From Panacagrimonas sp041603235 (GTDB lineage: Bacteria; Pseudomonadota; Gammaproteobacteria; Nevskiales; Nevskiaceae), in NCBI GenBank assembly GCA_041603235.1, contig JBFIES010000002.1:248001-312000 (forward strand): a stretch of 64,000 nucleotides of DNA, given 5' to 3'. Position 1 is the stretch's first letter. Each line of letters starts with the position of its first letter. The position numbers were made by a program, and so were the translations under genes. This document shows, piece by piece, positions 17,785 through 25,580 of this stretch. Under the pieces are notes generated by a model. The model was not told the origin of the DNA. It made no database searches and saw only the letters and a program-made list of their open reading frames with translations.

Positions 17785-18867
17785 TTGGGCATGAGCGAAG
17801 CTGCTGATCGCCGCGTCCCGGTGTGCGTACTCACTGGATTTCTGGGAGCCGGAAAGAGCACATTGCTGAATTTCGTTCTGCATCAGCCGGGCATGCAGGG
17901 GACGGCTGTGGTCATCAATGAGTACGGCTCAGTCCCGGTGGATCATCATCTGGTCGAGTCAGCGCCAGATGATACGGAGCTGATCGCTGACGGATGCATT
18001 TGCTGTACTGCCAGGGGGCTGCTGGCAGAAGCATTGATGAACCTGTTTCAGCGGGCGCAGCGCCGGCAATTCAGCTTGCGCCGACTGATCGTCGAAACCA
18101 CGGGTCTGGCAGAGCCGGGGCCGATCCTGAGCCAGTTGATTTCGCATCCGCAACTCAAAGAGCGTTTCGTCGTCGACAGTGTGGTTACGCTGGTCGACGC
18201 TGCGAACGGCGGATCGACTTTCGATACGCATGACATCGCTGTACAGCAGGTCACTGGCGCGGACCGGCTCATGCTGACCAAAACCGATTTGGTAGACGAT
18301 GTCGAGACGCTGAGGCTCGAGCAGCGCCTCGTGGTGATGAATCCAGATGCCAGAATTGAAAAGGTACTGGAAGGTGCAGTGCAGCCGGAGCAGTTGTTCA
18401 GTGGTGCTTACCGGCGTGCTTCTGCTGGAACGGATTTGGGATCCATGTTCCAGCGTGCCGAACGCCTGCGTTTCCGCCCTGAACTCCCAGCACTGGGATC
18501 ACTGATGATTGCGAGCCCCCCAACGCCCGCGGAGCAGGACATTCAGACTTTCAGCCTGGTTATGGAGAAGCCGATTCCGCCTTCAACCTTCTTCGGCTGG
18601 CTGAATTTCCTGCGTAGCCTGTGTGGTCCTTCGCTGCTGCGCGTGAAGGGTCTGGTGCATTTGCACGGCCAGGCGCTCCCGACGATCGTTCACGGTGTGC
18701 AGAACGTATTTCATCCCTCGCGTCAACTCCCGGCCTGGCCAAGCGAAGATCGACGGACGCGTCTGGTCTTTATCACTCGCGGATGGGGACAGGACGCTGT
18801 CAACAGCACTCTGGTCTGGCTTGATCCCGAAGCGGCGCAAAATGGTCTTGCAGTAAATCCGATGTGA
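17785..18867 (+). CDS. CobW/G3E-family GTPase (zinc metallochaperone or hydratase activator)
   Basis: A 360-residue GTPase with Walker A GFLGAGKSTLLNF near the N-terminus, the metal motif DGCICCTARG (CxCC), a Walker B/ETTGLAEPGP segment, the TKTDLVD base-recognition motif and a C-terminal CobW_C domain. Between the MerC-like gene and zur it is most simply a Zur-regulated zinc metallochaperone (ZNG1/YeiR-like). CobW relatives also activate Fe-type nitrile hydratase, and an Fe-type-motif hydratase lies 7 kb upstream without its own activator, so a double role is possible but unproven. Confidence 0.85.
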   Translation: MGMSEAADRRVPVCVLTGFLGAGKSTLLNFVLHQPGMQGTAVVINEYGSVPVDHHLVESAPDDTELIADGCICCTARGLLAEALMNLFQRAQRRQFSLRRLIVETTGLAEPGPILSQLISHPQLKERFVVDSVVTLVDAANGGSTFDTHDIAVQQVTGADRLMLTKTDLVDDVETLRLEQRLVVMNPDARIEKVLEGAVQPEQLFSGAYRRASAGTDLGSMFQRAERLRFRPELPALGSLMIASPPTPAEQDIQTFSLVMEKPIPPSTFFGWLNFLRSLCGPSLLRVKGLVHLHGQALPTIVHGVQNVFHPSRQLPAWPSEDRRTRLVFITRGWGQDAVNSTLVWLDPEAAQNGLAVNPM

Positions 18868-19031
18868 ACCGTGAGCGGCAATGACTTCGCCCTGTGCAGC
18901 TGAAATCTGGCTTTCGAACGCATTGAAACGAGGGCATGGCTCTGATTGGCAGAATGGGTGAATCCGGAAAATTGAAACCTCGAGCCGGTTGCAGACGACA
19001 TGATCAGTCTAAGCGGGAGTATCCTGTTGTC

Positions 19032-19511
19032 ATGACTACCGGCAAGCTCCCCGTCAGCGCGAAACGTGTCGCAGCCCTCGCTCCCGAAGCAATGCATCGG
19101 GCCGAGCAAATTTGTTCAGAAGCAGGAGAGCGGCTCACGCCGGCACGGATCAATGCTTACGCCGAGCTCCTGTCCCAGAAGCGCCCGATTTCCGCGTATG
19201 AGTTGCTCGCGCTCATGGAGAAGCGACAGAAGCGAAAACTTGCGCCGTTAACGGTCTATCGACAGCTGGACTTCCTGGTTCGCGTCGGCCTGGTCCACAA
19301 GCTTGCGTCGGCGCAGGCGTTTGTGGCCTGTGACCATCCCGATCATCCGCATGAGAGCCTCTATCTGGTTTGTTCGTCGTGCGGTAAAGCGGACGAACTG
19401 GAATCAGACCGACTGGCAAAAATTCTGGGCGAAGCTGCCAGGAGCCGCGGCTTCCAGCCGGATAAGCCGATTGTTGAGGTGCCGGGGCTTTGTAATTCCT
19501 GCAAGACCTAG
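19032..19511 (+). CDS. zur: Fur-family zinc uptake regulator Zur
   Basis: About 159 residues. The N-terminal winged helix (LTPARINAYAELLSQKRPISAYELLALME..LTVYRQLDFLVRVGLVHKL) is followed by a metal-binding dimerisation domain with ACDHPDHPHES and two CxxC pairs (CSSCGK and the terminal CNSCKT) for structural zinc. With the zinc-transport genes upstream it is assigned as Zur. The ATG at 19032 gives the standard length. Its stop lies 38 bp before the left end of the Tn7-like element; before insertion its 3' end overlapped the convergent HNH endonuclease gene by a few bases. Confidence 0.85.
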   Translation: MTTGKLPVSAKRVAALAPEAMHRAEQICSEAGERLTPARINAYAELLSQKRPISAYELLALMEKRQKRKLAPLTVYRQLDFLVRVGLVHKLASAQAFVACDHPDHPHESLYLVCSSCGKADELESDRLAKILGEAARSRGFQPDKPIVEVPGLCNSCKT

Positions 19512-19543
19512 GGAATCGTCTCCAGACATTGGGTTTTACTTCG

Positions 19544-19548
19544 CCAGC
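19544..19548. repeat. target-site duplication, left copy
   Basis: CCAGC directly precedes the TGTG left end of the transposon and is repeated exactly after the right end (61422-61426). A 5-bp duplication is the Tn7-family standard. Confidence 0.92.
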
Positions 19549-19690
19549 TGTGTCAAGTAAATAAAAAGTTGAACCGTGAACCTTGTCAATGCGAGAGGTT
19601 ACGACATTCATGGACAAGATGAAGGTCTGAACCGAATCGAGGCTGCCAGGGAGCGCTCTCATGCAGGCGCTCCCCGTAAAGCCCGAAGCC
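19549..19690. repeat. left (L-like) end of the Tn7-like element
   Basis: The end starts TGTGTCAAG. Putative TnsB sites have cores TGAACCG at 19570-19576 and again at 19628-19634, with a weaker CCGAAGCC at 19683. The spacing of about 55-58 bp resembles the widely spaced sites of the Tn7 left end. Confidence 0.8.
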
Positions 19691-19706
19691 TTCGCCGGAA
19701 GGTCTC

Positions 19707-20117
19707 TCAGGTCCGGGACGCCAACGATACGGTCATGATGAGACCGATGGCAGCAGCGAACCACGCTCGCGCTTGAGGGCTCTCGACTGGTAGTCCGTGC
19801 GCCAGTCTCACGAAATGTTCGCAGTTCATCGACAACCACGAATAGGTGGGCATCGAAAGGCCACGCGCGCGCCCAACGACCAACGGTGGCGGGAGTTGCC
19901 CCGGATAGCCTTCGATGCGGACCGTTGTGCCATTGGCAAAGGAGGTTAGGGTTTCCTCCACGACACCTCGGCTCGAAAACGAGATCACCCCGGCGTCGAA
20001 GCCTGTGAATTCGCCAGTCAGGATCCCGACGTGCCGGTAAATGCCCCTCGAGACACTCACCACGGTTCCTGCTCGCGGCACATGGGTGAACTTGAACATG
20101 ATCACGTCGCTGCGCAT
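19707..20117 (-). CDS. LRAT-like papain-fold protein with hydrophobic tail
   Basis: About 136 residues. The motif GIYRHVGILTG (catalytic His region) and NCEHFVRLAHG (catalytic Cys with the NCEHF signature) are those of the LRAT/H-rev107 branch of the NlpC/P60 superfamily, whose members are acyltransferases, phospholipases or peptidases. The C-terminus AWFAAAIGLIMTVSLA is a likely membrane anchor, as in eukaryotic relatives. It is the gene nearest the left end. It is divergent from an XRE regulator and follows the qat genes at a distance. Start ATG 20117 is the best guess; ATG 20099 is possible. Its function in the element is unknown; membrane damage on infection would be one idea. Confidence 0.7.
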   Translation of the reverse strand: MRSDVIMFKFTHVPRAGTVVSVSRGIYRHVGILTGEFTGFDAGVISFSSRGVVEETLTSFANGTTVRIEGYPGQLPPPLVVGRARGLSMPTYSWLSMNCEHFVRLAHGLPVESPQARAWFAAAIGLIMTVSLASRT

Positions 20118-20185
20118 ACTTGCGCTGAATGGGCAATACCCGATACATGCATATGAACAGAAAGATGGGCCCAGCGCAAGCCCCA

Positions 20186-20521
20186 ATGCTTGGGTACTCG
20201 ACCTTGGTCGGGAGAACGTTGGCGTCGCAGCGGCAGATCCGAAACATGCGGCAGGAAGACGTGGCAGCAGCGATCGGTGCATCGCAGTCCGCGTACTCAC
20301 GCATGGAGGCCGGCGAGACTCCGATCACCGTAGCTCAGTTGAGGATGGCAGCAGGACACCTCGGCCTCTCGGTGAGCCAAGTGATGAATGCAGTCGACGA
20401 TTACGAGCAGCAACTGACAGCGCAGGGCGTCATGATCGTCGGTGACAGGCCGAACAACGCCGCTGCGGTGGCACTCGGTCTCGGATTTCTTGGTGCTCTG
20501 CTTCTCGCGTCGAAAGCCTGA
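20186..20521 (+). CDS. XRE-family HTH protein with hydrophobic C-terminus
   Basis: About 111 residues. Residues 8-62 form a Cro/C1-type helix-turn-helix (RQEDVAAAIGASQSAYSRMEAGETPITVAQLRMAAGHLGL). The C-terminus NNAAAVALGLGFLGALLLASKA is unusually hydrophobic for a DNA-binding protein and could be a membrane tail. The frame is open from 20129, so the start is uncertain; 20186 leaves about 70 bp for promoters between it and the divergent LRAT-like gene. It probably controls that gene. The stop is 18 bp from the convergent end of qatD. Confidence 0.65.
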   Translation: MLGYSTLVGRTLASQRQIRNMRQEDVAAAIGASQSAYSRMEAGETPITVAQLRMAAGHLGLSVSQVMNAVDDYEQQLTAQGVMIVGDRPNNAAAVALGLGFLGALLLASKA

Positions 20522-20538
20522 TTGCGGAGATTGCCTGG

Positions 20539-21339
20539 TTACGGCAACCCACGCTGCCGCAACGATCGGTCAAGATCGGCTTCGAGGCTGTCCGCTGCAC
20601 TGACGGGCGCTCGCCTCAACAAGACACGAAGATTAGCCATCAGTTGATGTCGAACCGCATCGGCTGACTGATTCCACATTAGGGCCAACGCATCGACCGC
20701 ATGCTCCGCATCCCACGGTAGCCAAGGCGATCCGTCGGCACGGGTCGTAAAGGGACCATCGGTTTCAAGAAGCACGCGGTCTACGGGCATCTTACTAGCG
20801 AGGCGGCGGCCCTTGTCCCCTGCGAGCATCGATGGGCCGATGCTGAACCATGCTCCCTGGTCGATCGCCCTGTGGAGTTCCTTCAAGGATCCCGAGAACC
20901 AGTGAAGCACCGGAACTCCCGCGCTGGGGTGAGCCTCGAGCGCGTCCAGGACTTGTGATGCCGCATTGCGGGAGTGCAGACTCATAATGCGTCCGCCTAC
21001 TCGTTCACACTCGGTCAGAATTGCATCGAGGATCGACCGCTGAAGTTGAAAGGATTCCAAGAACCGACTCGATCCGTCCAGCCCGATCTCACCAATGAAC
21101 TTGGCCTGCTCTACATGTCGTATGAGGAGCGGGAGTTCTGATGCCTTTTGTCGAGCGATCTCGGGGTGAAGTCCCAACGCGACCTGAACGTTCGCGTGTC
21201 CGGCAAAAACTTTCGACGTGGACATCCATGCCCTTGGACTGGTGGAGACGACCAACGTAAACACATTCCGCCGCACGACCTGCGGCAGAAGCTCCAAGGC
21301 GTTGGGATAGAGATCTAGGTGGCTATGAAAATCGATCAA
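20539..21339 (-). CDS. qatD: QatD, TatD-like nuclease of a Qat defence system
   Basis: 266 residues. The TatD-family metal ligands are in order: DFHSHLD at the N-terminus, GEIGLDGS, SLHSRNA, VLHWFSGS and LLETDGPF near the C-terminus. QatD is the predicted DNase of the QatABCD anti-phage system. I chose the TTG start (overlapping the qatC TGA) because GAGAAGG lies 8 nt upstream and the family starts at this point (I-D-F-H-S-H); longer frames run inside qatC. It is the last gene of the qat operon. Confidence 0.85.
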   Translation of the reverse strand: MIDFHSHLDLYPNALELLPQVVRRNVFTLVVSTSPRAWMSTSKVFAGHANVQVALGLHPEIARQKASELPLLIRHVEQAKFIGEIGLDGSSRFLESFQLQRSILDAILTECERVGGRIMSLHSRNAASQVLDALEAHPSAGVPVLHWFSGSLKELHRAIDQGAWFSIGPSMLAGDKGRRLASKMPVDRVLLETDGPFTTRADGSPWLPWDAEHAVDALALMWNQSADAVRHQLMANLRVLLRRAPVSAADSLEADLDRSLRQRGLP

Positions 21340-22604
21340 ACGATGCCTTCTCGTTCCAAAAACGTTCCTACTTCTTGGAGCCCATGGGAAACGACGCGGG
21401 CCAGAGCGAGTCGTTCGGACGGAGCCGCGAAAGATAGTGCTCCTGCGATGAGGGACTCCACGCCATCGGAGCGGTAGCGCAAATAGGCGGTAGCTGCGGC
21501 GTTGACATCGTTGGTGTTCCCGGACGGCGCACCGCTGCGGAGGTTCTGGTATCGGTAACTGCGCGTCGGATCTCGCCGGCCCGTCTTCAAGAATGCCGCC
21601 CTTCGCACCAAGCACGGCAGGCATCTGCCGCAGTGCTCGTTCAAGCGGCCGAACTTTCCACAGCTGGTTGTGCGCGGCATCAATCGGTTCATGAGAGGGA
21701 TATCACTACAGGCCAGCATGGCCTCCCCCTTAGTCAAATGCTTGTACGGCGGCTCCAGCTTCGCCGCTAAGCCAATCCCATCCCAAAGCTGCTGGAGCTG
21801 TCCAAGAAATACCGGATGCGTGGTTCGAGTGCTCAATGAACCAATGCGCCCGGGAGTCAACGGAACGTTGAGGCTGATGAATCCATTCTCGGGGACGTAG
21901 ACTGTTGCCTCTGAGACGTCTGCCAACGCTGACACCGCGAGTGCTGCGTAGCCGTAGAAGATGATTGACCGAGCGCGGGTGGAGATCTCGCGCGGCCCGG
22001 ACATGTGAACGTTGTTGTTCAGCAGCAGGTGGCGGCTGGTTCCCCCTAACTGTGCAGCTAGATGATGCTGGTCATCGCGGTTGCCTCGCACGCTCTGGGA
22101 GACGAAGAGCGGCCGAAGGCCCTGTGCCGTTAGATCGATGGCTCCGATTAAGCTGTCCATCCCGCCGGATAGAAGGGAGACGCAATCGGCGTCGAATCTT
22201 GTCGGGGCGGTTGAACGGGGTGGGGGCACGCCATTCCGGACAAATTCGAGGTGCCAGAAATCTCCGGTGAGAAAGCGCAGCATTTCTTCGATCCCAGCTT
22301 GCCGGGCAAGGAACGGGGATGGATCGTGCAGAGCTACTTCGAGCTCAATTACCCGGGTCCAGCCATCGACGCTATCTGCTCGGAGGACCGCAAGGTCCGC
22401 CGCTCCGACAGCCAAAGCGAAGGTCGAAAAGTCCCAGGCAGGGGTGCTGGGATAACAACCTTTGAACTGCAGGACGTCCAACATGCCGGTCGCGATGGAT
22501 CCGACACCGTCGTGTTCGGTAGCCGAGTACAAGGATAGGTACGTGTCGGCACGCCGGCGCCGGCGGGGTAGCAATGCAGGAGGGACGCAGATGACTCGGC
22601 TCAT
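21336..22604 (-). CDS. qatC: QatC, QueC-like protein of a Qat defence system
   Basis: 422 residues. The PP-loop ATPase motif LLSGGMDS is at residues about 144-151, and a C-terminal four-Cys zinc site (TSCGK...HCGRCLPC) resembles QueC, the 7-cyano-7-deazaguanine synthase. In Qat systems this protein is thought to modify a partner or small molecule during defence. It overlaps qatB upstream by 4 bp and qatD downstream, so the operon is tightly coupled. Confidence 0.88.
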   Translation of the reverse strand: MSRVICVPPALLPRRRRRADTYLSLYSATEHDGVGSIATGMLDVLQFKGCYPSTPAWDFSTFALAVGAADLAVLRADSVDGWTRVIELEVALHDPSPFLARQAGIEEMLRFLTGDFWHLEFVRNGVPPPRSTAPTRFDADCVSLLSGGMDSLIGAIDLTAQGLRPLFVSQSVRGNRDDQHHLAAQLGGTSRHLLLNNNVHMSGPREISTRARSIIFYGYAALAVSALADVSEATVYVPENGFISLNVPLTPGRIGSLSTRTTHPVFLGQLQQLWDGIGLAAKLEPPYKHLTKGEAMLACSDIPLMNRLMPRTTSCGKFGRLNEHCGRCLPCLVRRAAFLKTGRRDPTRSYRYQNLRSGAPSGNTNDVNAAATAYLRYRSDGVESLIAGALSFAAPSERLALARVVSHGLQEVGTFLEREGIV

Positions 22605-23449
22605 AGCGAGTCCTCAAATACCGCAAAGGTAGCCCGCAAGGCCTCGTGGAGTAGCTGCTCTAGCTGCACGCGAGTCGGGTTGGGGCTCGTCCGGCGCACG
22701 ACCTCGATGCGGGCCGCGACAGCATTTTTTAGGAAGCGGCGCATCTCGTTTGTACGCTGTACAGCCTCCCGAGGTGACAGTTTGACGTTCTCGAACAGCT
22801 GTCCAATGTCCGCGTACATGCGATTGCAGGCTTCGTTGCCAATGTACAACTGCATTAGCGTCCAAATCTGCGCATCCTGCAGAGCCAGCAGGTCGACATC
22901 GGGAACGAGCTTGATCAACTCGGACAGGGCTCGGGCCATTGAATCCCTGGCCGACTCTTCGTCGAGGCTGCCACCCTCTGGAATGATCTGAGCGACGATC
23001 GCGTCAATGACTGTCTGGGCTGACGGGTTCGTCGATCGGAGCTTGTCGAGCCAAGCGTTGACATTGGGGTCGGTGCGGTCCCGGGCAGCTTGTAGAAACG
23101 AGCCCAGCCCCGCCCCAGCTCTGGTTGCGGTGCGCATCCGAGCTGCGACGTTTCCCGCGCCTCCCATCCCTGAGCGGGAGTAATGGCCCGCCGCGCGGCG
23201 CAGGGATTCGCTGTCACCGGATCGAGCGAACGCCCCCAGGTTCGTTCGAGCGGCACGGAAGCGTCCCGCGGGAGCCATTCCAACGGCGGCCATCGCGGGG
23301 GCAGGTTCTGCAGCACCGTCGCTTGACCCATCTTCCGCCGCATCGTCGGGTGCAGGCTCGTCGCTCCCGCCCAAGGCAATGTTGTCGAGCCATGGAGGAT
23401 CGAAAGGCACCTTCGCTTTCGGCCCGCCACTCGGTGCAGACGTCCCCAT
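22601..23449 (-). CDS. qatB: QatB, Qat defence protein of unknown biochemistry
   Basis: 282 residues. A Gly/Ala/Pro-rich, acidic, probably flexible N-terminus (about residues 1-60) is followed by GRFRAARTNLGAFARSGDSESLRRAAGHYSR and a helical C-terminal domain. No catalytic motif is visible. Identity rests on its sequence style and its place between a KAP ATPase and a QueC-like protein, the fixed qatABCD order. It shares overlapping stop/start codons with both neighbours. Confidence 0.8.
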   Translation of the reverse strand: MGTSAPSGGPKAKVPFDPPWLDNIALGGSDEPAPDDAAEDGSSDGAAEPAPAMAAVGMAPAGRFRAARTNLGAFARSGDSESLRRAAGHYSRSGMGGAGNVAARMRTATRAGAGLGSFLQAARDRTDPNVNAWLDKLRSTNPSAQTVIDAIVAQIIPEGGSLDEESARDSMARALSELIKLVPDVDLLALQDAQIWTLMQLYIGNEACNRMYADIGQLFENVKLSPREAVQRTNEMRRFLKNAVAARIEVVRRTSPNPTRVQLEQLLHEALRATFAVFEDSL

Positions 23450-24234
23450 CAGGTGCCTCCCGATCCCGCAGCAAGTGCCTTCTTCACGCGCTGCGGCGTT
23501 TCAGGATCCCGGCTCCAATCCGAAAGGAGGCCTGATGCCCAGGATTCGACCTGCAGCAGCGGAATGAGGGTGAGTGGCCTGCGTGCAGGCGGAATGTCAG
23601 TCAGTAGATTCGCCAGGCGAGGCCCAAGATTTGGGTATGCTTTCGTGATGTGGAGGCATCGCTGGATCGACTGGGGGCTGAACTGATCGTTCCGAGCATG
23701 TCGGCCAGCTCTCGCCAGAAGCCGCTCCGCATCCGCTTCGCTTAGGGTCTTGATCTGATCGACCAGTGCTGGAAGGACGTCTTCTGCGGCCAAAATCGCC
23801 TCGAGAATCTCCTGTGCCTCGGGGCCGAGCTCGTCATATGCCGCAATGGCCAGCTTCCGATCGCGACTGAGATGCAGCAACGGCCGAAGGTCTACCTCGC
23901 CCAAGGGTGGAGACAACTTGACCCATTGTTCATAGAACGGAAGGGGCCACTGCGGGGGCGCCTTCCACGCTTCGCCGTTCTTGGCCGCCGCCTCGAGCTC
24001 AACTAGGAATTGAACTTTTCCATCGGTACTCTCAGACACGGCCTTGGCGAGATGCTCGAATCCCGACGCGCTCGCACAACGCTCGAAGAGCTGGAGCTTA
24101 ACGAGCTCAGGGAAGCCAAGATTCATTTCTTGAGACTTCGCAATCGCCTCCCTGATGAGGAGGTTGTTCAGGAATCGCTTGATCAGCCTCGGATTGCCCG
24201 CGATCTGCTCAGCGCTGGCGAGGATGCCCGCCAT
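23449..24234 (-). CDS. qatA: QatA C-terminal part, separated by a frameshift
   Basis: 261 residues beginning MAGILASAEQIAGNPRLIKRFLNNLLIRE, which reads as the natural continuation of a KAP ATPase (the NPRLIKRFLNN element follows the sensor region), not as a new N-terminus. It is one base out of frame with the upstream half. Adding one A in the AAA at 24234-24236 would join both halves into a protein of about 618 aa. It could be a sequencing error, a disabling mutation, programmed slippage or re-initiation at this ATG; no strong ribosome site is close by. Confidence 0.75.
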   Translation of the reverse strand: MAGILASAEQIAGNPRLIKRFLNNLLIREAIAKSQEMNLGFPELVKLQLFERCASASGFEHLAKAVSESTDGKVQFLVELEAAAKNGEAWKAPPQWPLPFYEQWVKLSPPLGEVDLRPLLHLSRDRKLAIAAYDELGPEAQEILEAILAAEDVLPALVDQIKTLSEADAERLLARAGRHARNDQFSPQSIQRCLHITKAYPNLGPRLANLLTDIPPARRPLTLIPLLQVESWASGLLSDWSRDPETPQRVKKALAAGSGGT

Positions 24235-25304
24235 TTGATCAGCAAGTCGAGCTCCCTCTCAACCTGATCCGCTTCGGCACCAAAAGCTCCTCGAAGGTCA
24301 GCGCCCGACAAGCCCAGCCAGCCCTTTCTGGCGCGCTGGAGGATGGCTGTCTGCGCTTCGAGGAACGCTTTCTCGGAGATCTTTTTCCTGCGAAAAGCAA
24401 GGTCCGAAAACAGTAAGGCCAGGTACGCTTTGACCTCGGTGACGCCCAGCCTCGGAACCTGCAAGGGAACTTGAATCAGCTTGTCGAAGTAACTCGTTAC
24501 CAAGGCGCTGCTGATGTCAGCATCCTTGAAATGCGCGCGAACTGAGCTTCGGATCATCTCCTCGTCAGCCGCGATGATGAACGCTGTGCGCTCAACCAGG
24601 AGCAATAACCGCATCGCTTCCAAGGTCGAAATCGCAGTGGGAGGCAAGCAGCGGTCGAGGTCGTCGACCAAGACGACCAGGGTGACGTCCAGATCGATGA
24701 GAAGCTTCTTGAATGCCGCGCGCAGGCCTTCGATCTCCTTCGGCAGCGAGCTGTCGCCATTGTCTTTGAGCAGGCCCTCGAGTTCGGGAGAAAGCTCTTT
24801 GTAGGCAGCCTTGACTTTCTCGACGTCCTCAGCGACGACCGTCCCGGCATTTGCCATGCCGCTTACGGCACCTACAAGAGCACCCAATGGACCGCCGATC
24901 GCACCTCCGATAGCCGCCTGCAATCCCACGGGAGCCACCATCCGAAAGACTCGGAGTAGCTTGATGCGCTTTACAAACTCCCAAGCTTCCTTGACGAATG
25001 TCCTACGCTCAGTCGCCAACGCGACAAGTCGGTCCCCGACAGCATCGAGCAGAGCTTGACGGGCATCGTCGTACCCTTGGTAGAGCCAAGCGTTGAACTC
25101 CAAATAAACAAACTTATCTTTTTCGGTGGTGGCCTGAAGCTTGGCGCCAATCATCTTCACCAACGAGGACTTTCCAGAGCCCCAGTTGCCCGATACACCG
25201 ATCGTGACCGGCTCCCCCGCCGCATCCAAGATGACTTGGGCTGCGGCGCTCGCGATGTGCGAGAAGTTCAGGAGGTCAGTTTTTGCTTCGACATCGTTCC
25301 ACAT
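24183..25304 (-). CDS. qatA: QatA N-terminal part: KAP-family P-loop ATPase
   Basis: 373 residues. Walker A GNWGSGKSS is at residues about 39-47, Walker B VVLVDDLDRC near residue 228, and a hydrophobic, Gly-rich pair of segments (about 130-165) typical of the membrane insert in KAP NTPases lies between them. QatA is the ATPase of the Qat anti-phage system. The natural product ends near ...QVERELDL; the last ~20 residues here (after L-I-K-W) are out-of-frame read-through caused by the shift at about 24235. It is the first gene of qatABCD. Confidence 0.85.
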   Translation of the reverse strand: MWNDVEAKTDLLNFSHIASAAAQVILDAAGEPVTIGVSGNWGSGKSSLVKMIGAKLQATTEKDKFVYLEFNAWLYQGYDDARQALLDAVGDRLVALATERRTFVKEAWEFVKRIKLLRVFRMVAPVGLQAAIGGAIGGPLGALVGAVSGMANAGTVVAEDVEKVKAAYKELSPELEGLLKDNGDSSLPKEIEGLRAAFKKLLIDLDVTLVVLVDDLDRCLPPTAISTLEAMRLLLLVERTAFIIAADEEMIRSSVRAHFKDADISSALVTSYFDKLIQVPLQVPRLGVTEVKAYLALLFSDLAFRRKKISEKAFLEAQTAILQRARKGWLGLSGADLRGAFGAEADQVERELDLLIKWRASSPALSRSRAIRG

Positions 25305-25580
25305 GAGCGATGACTCCGATGTTGCTCCGGACTATTTAAGATACCGGCGATGGACCGAAAAGTGCGAGTCTACTGTCTGACGAGCGCGCGCGTAATGGAG
25401 CGTGAAGAACGAAGTGCAGGGACTGGCGATAGTTTCAGGAGTCGGGTGCCTCGGGCCCTAGAGCACTTCTCATGAAGTTGTCAGGCGATCAACGATCAAC
25501 TTTACATCTGCGCGGAGAGTGGAACTGTCGGCGACCTCGTCAGCGATGATGGGTACGGAGCGCGCAAGTCATGAGCGAAT

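Noticed and set aside
19213..20328. Leftward 371-codon frame spanning the transposon left end
   Set aside because: It crosses the transposon boundary and the zur gene in the wrong frame; the LRAT-like frame and Zur explain this DNA.
21336..22604. Queuosine biosynthesis or 7-deazaguanine DNA modification, suggested by the QueC-like protein
   Set aside because: No queD, queE, folE or dpd genes are present; the KAP ATPase, QatB and TatD neighbours fit QatABCD instead.
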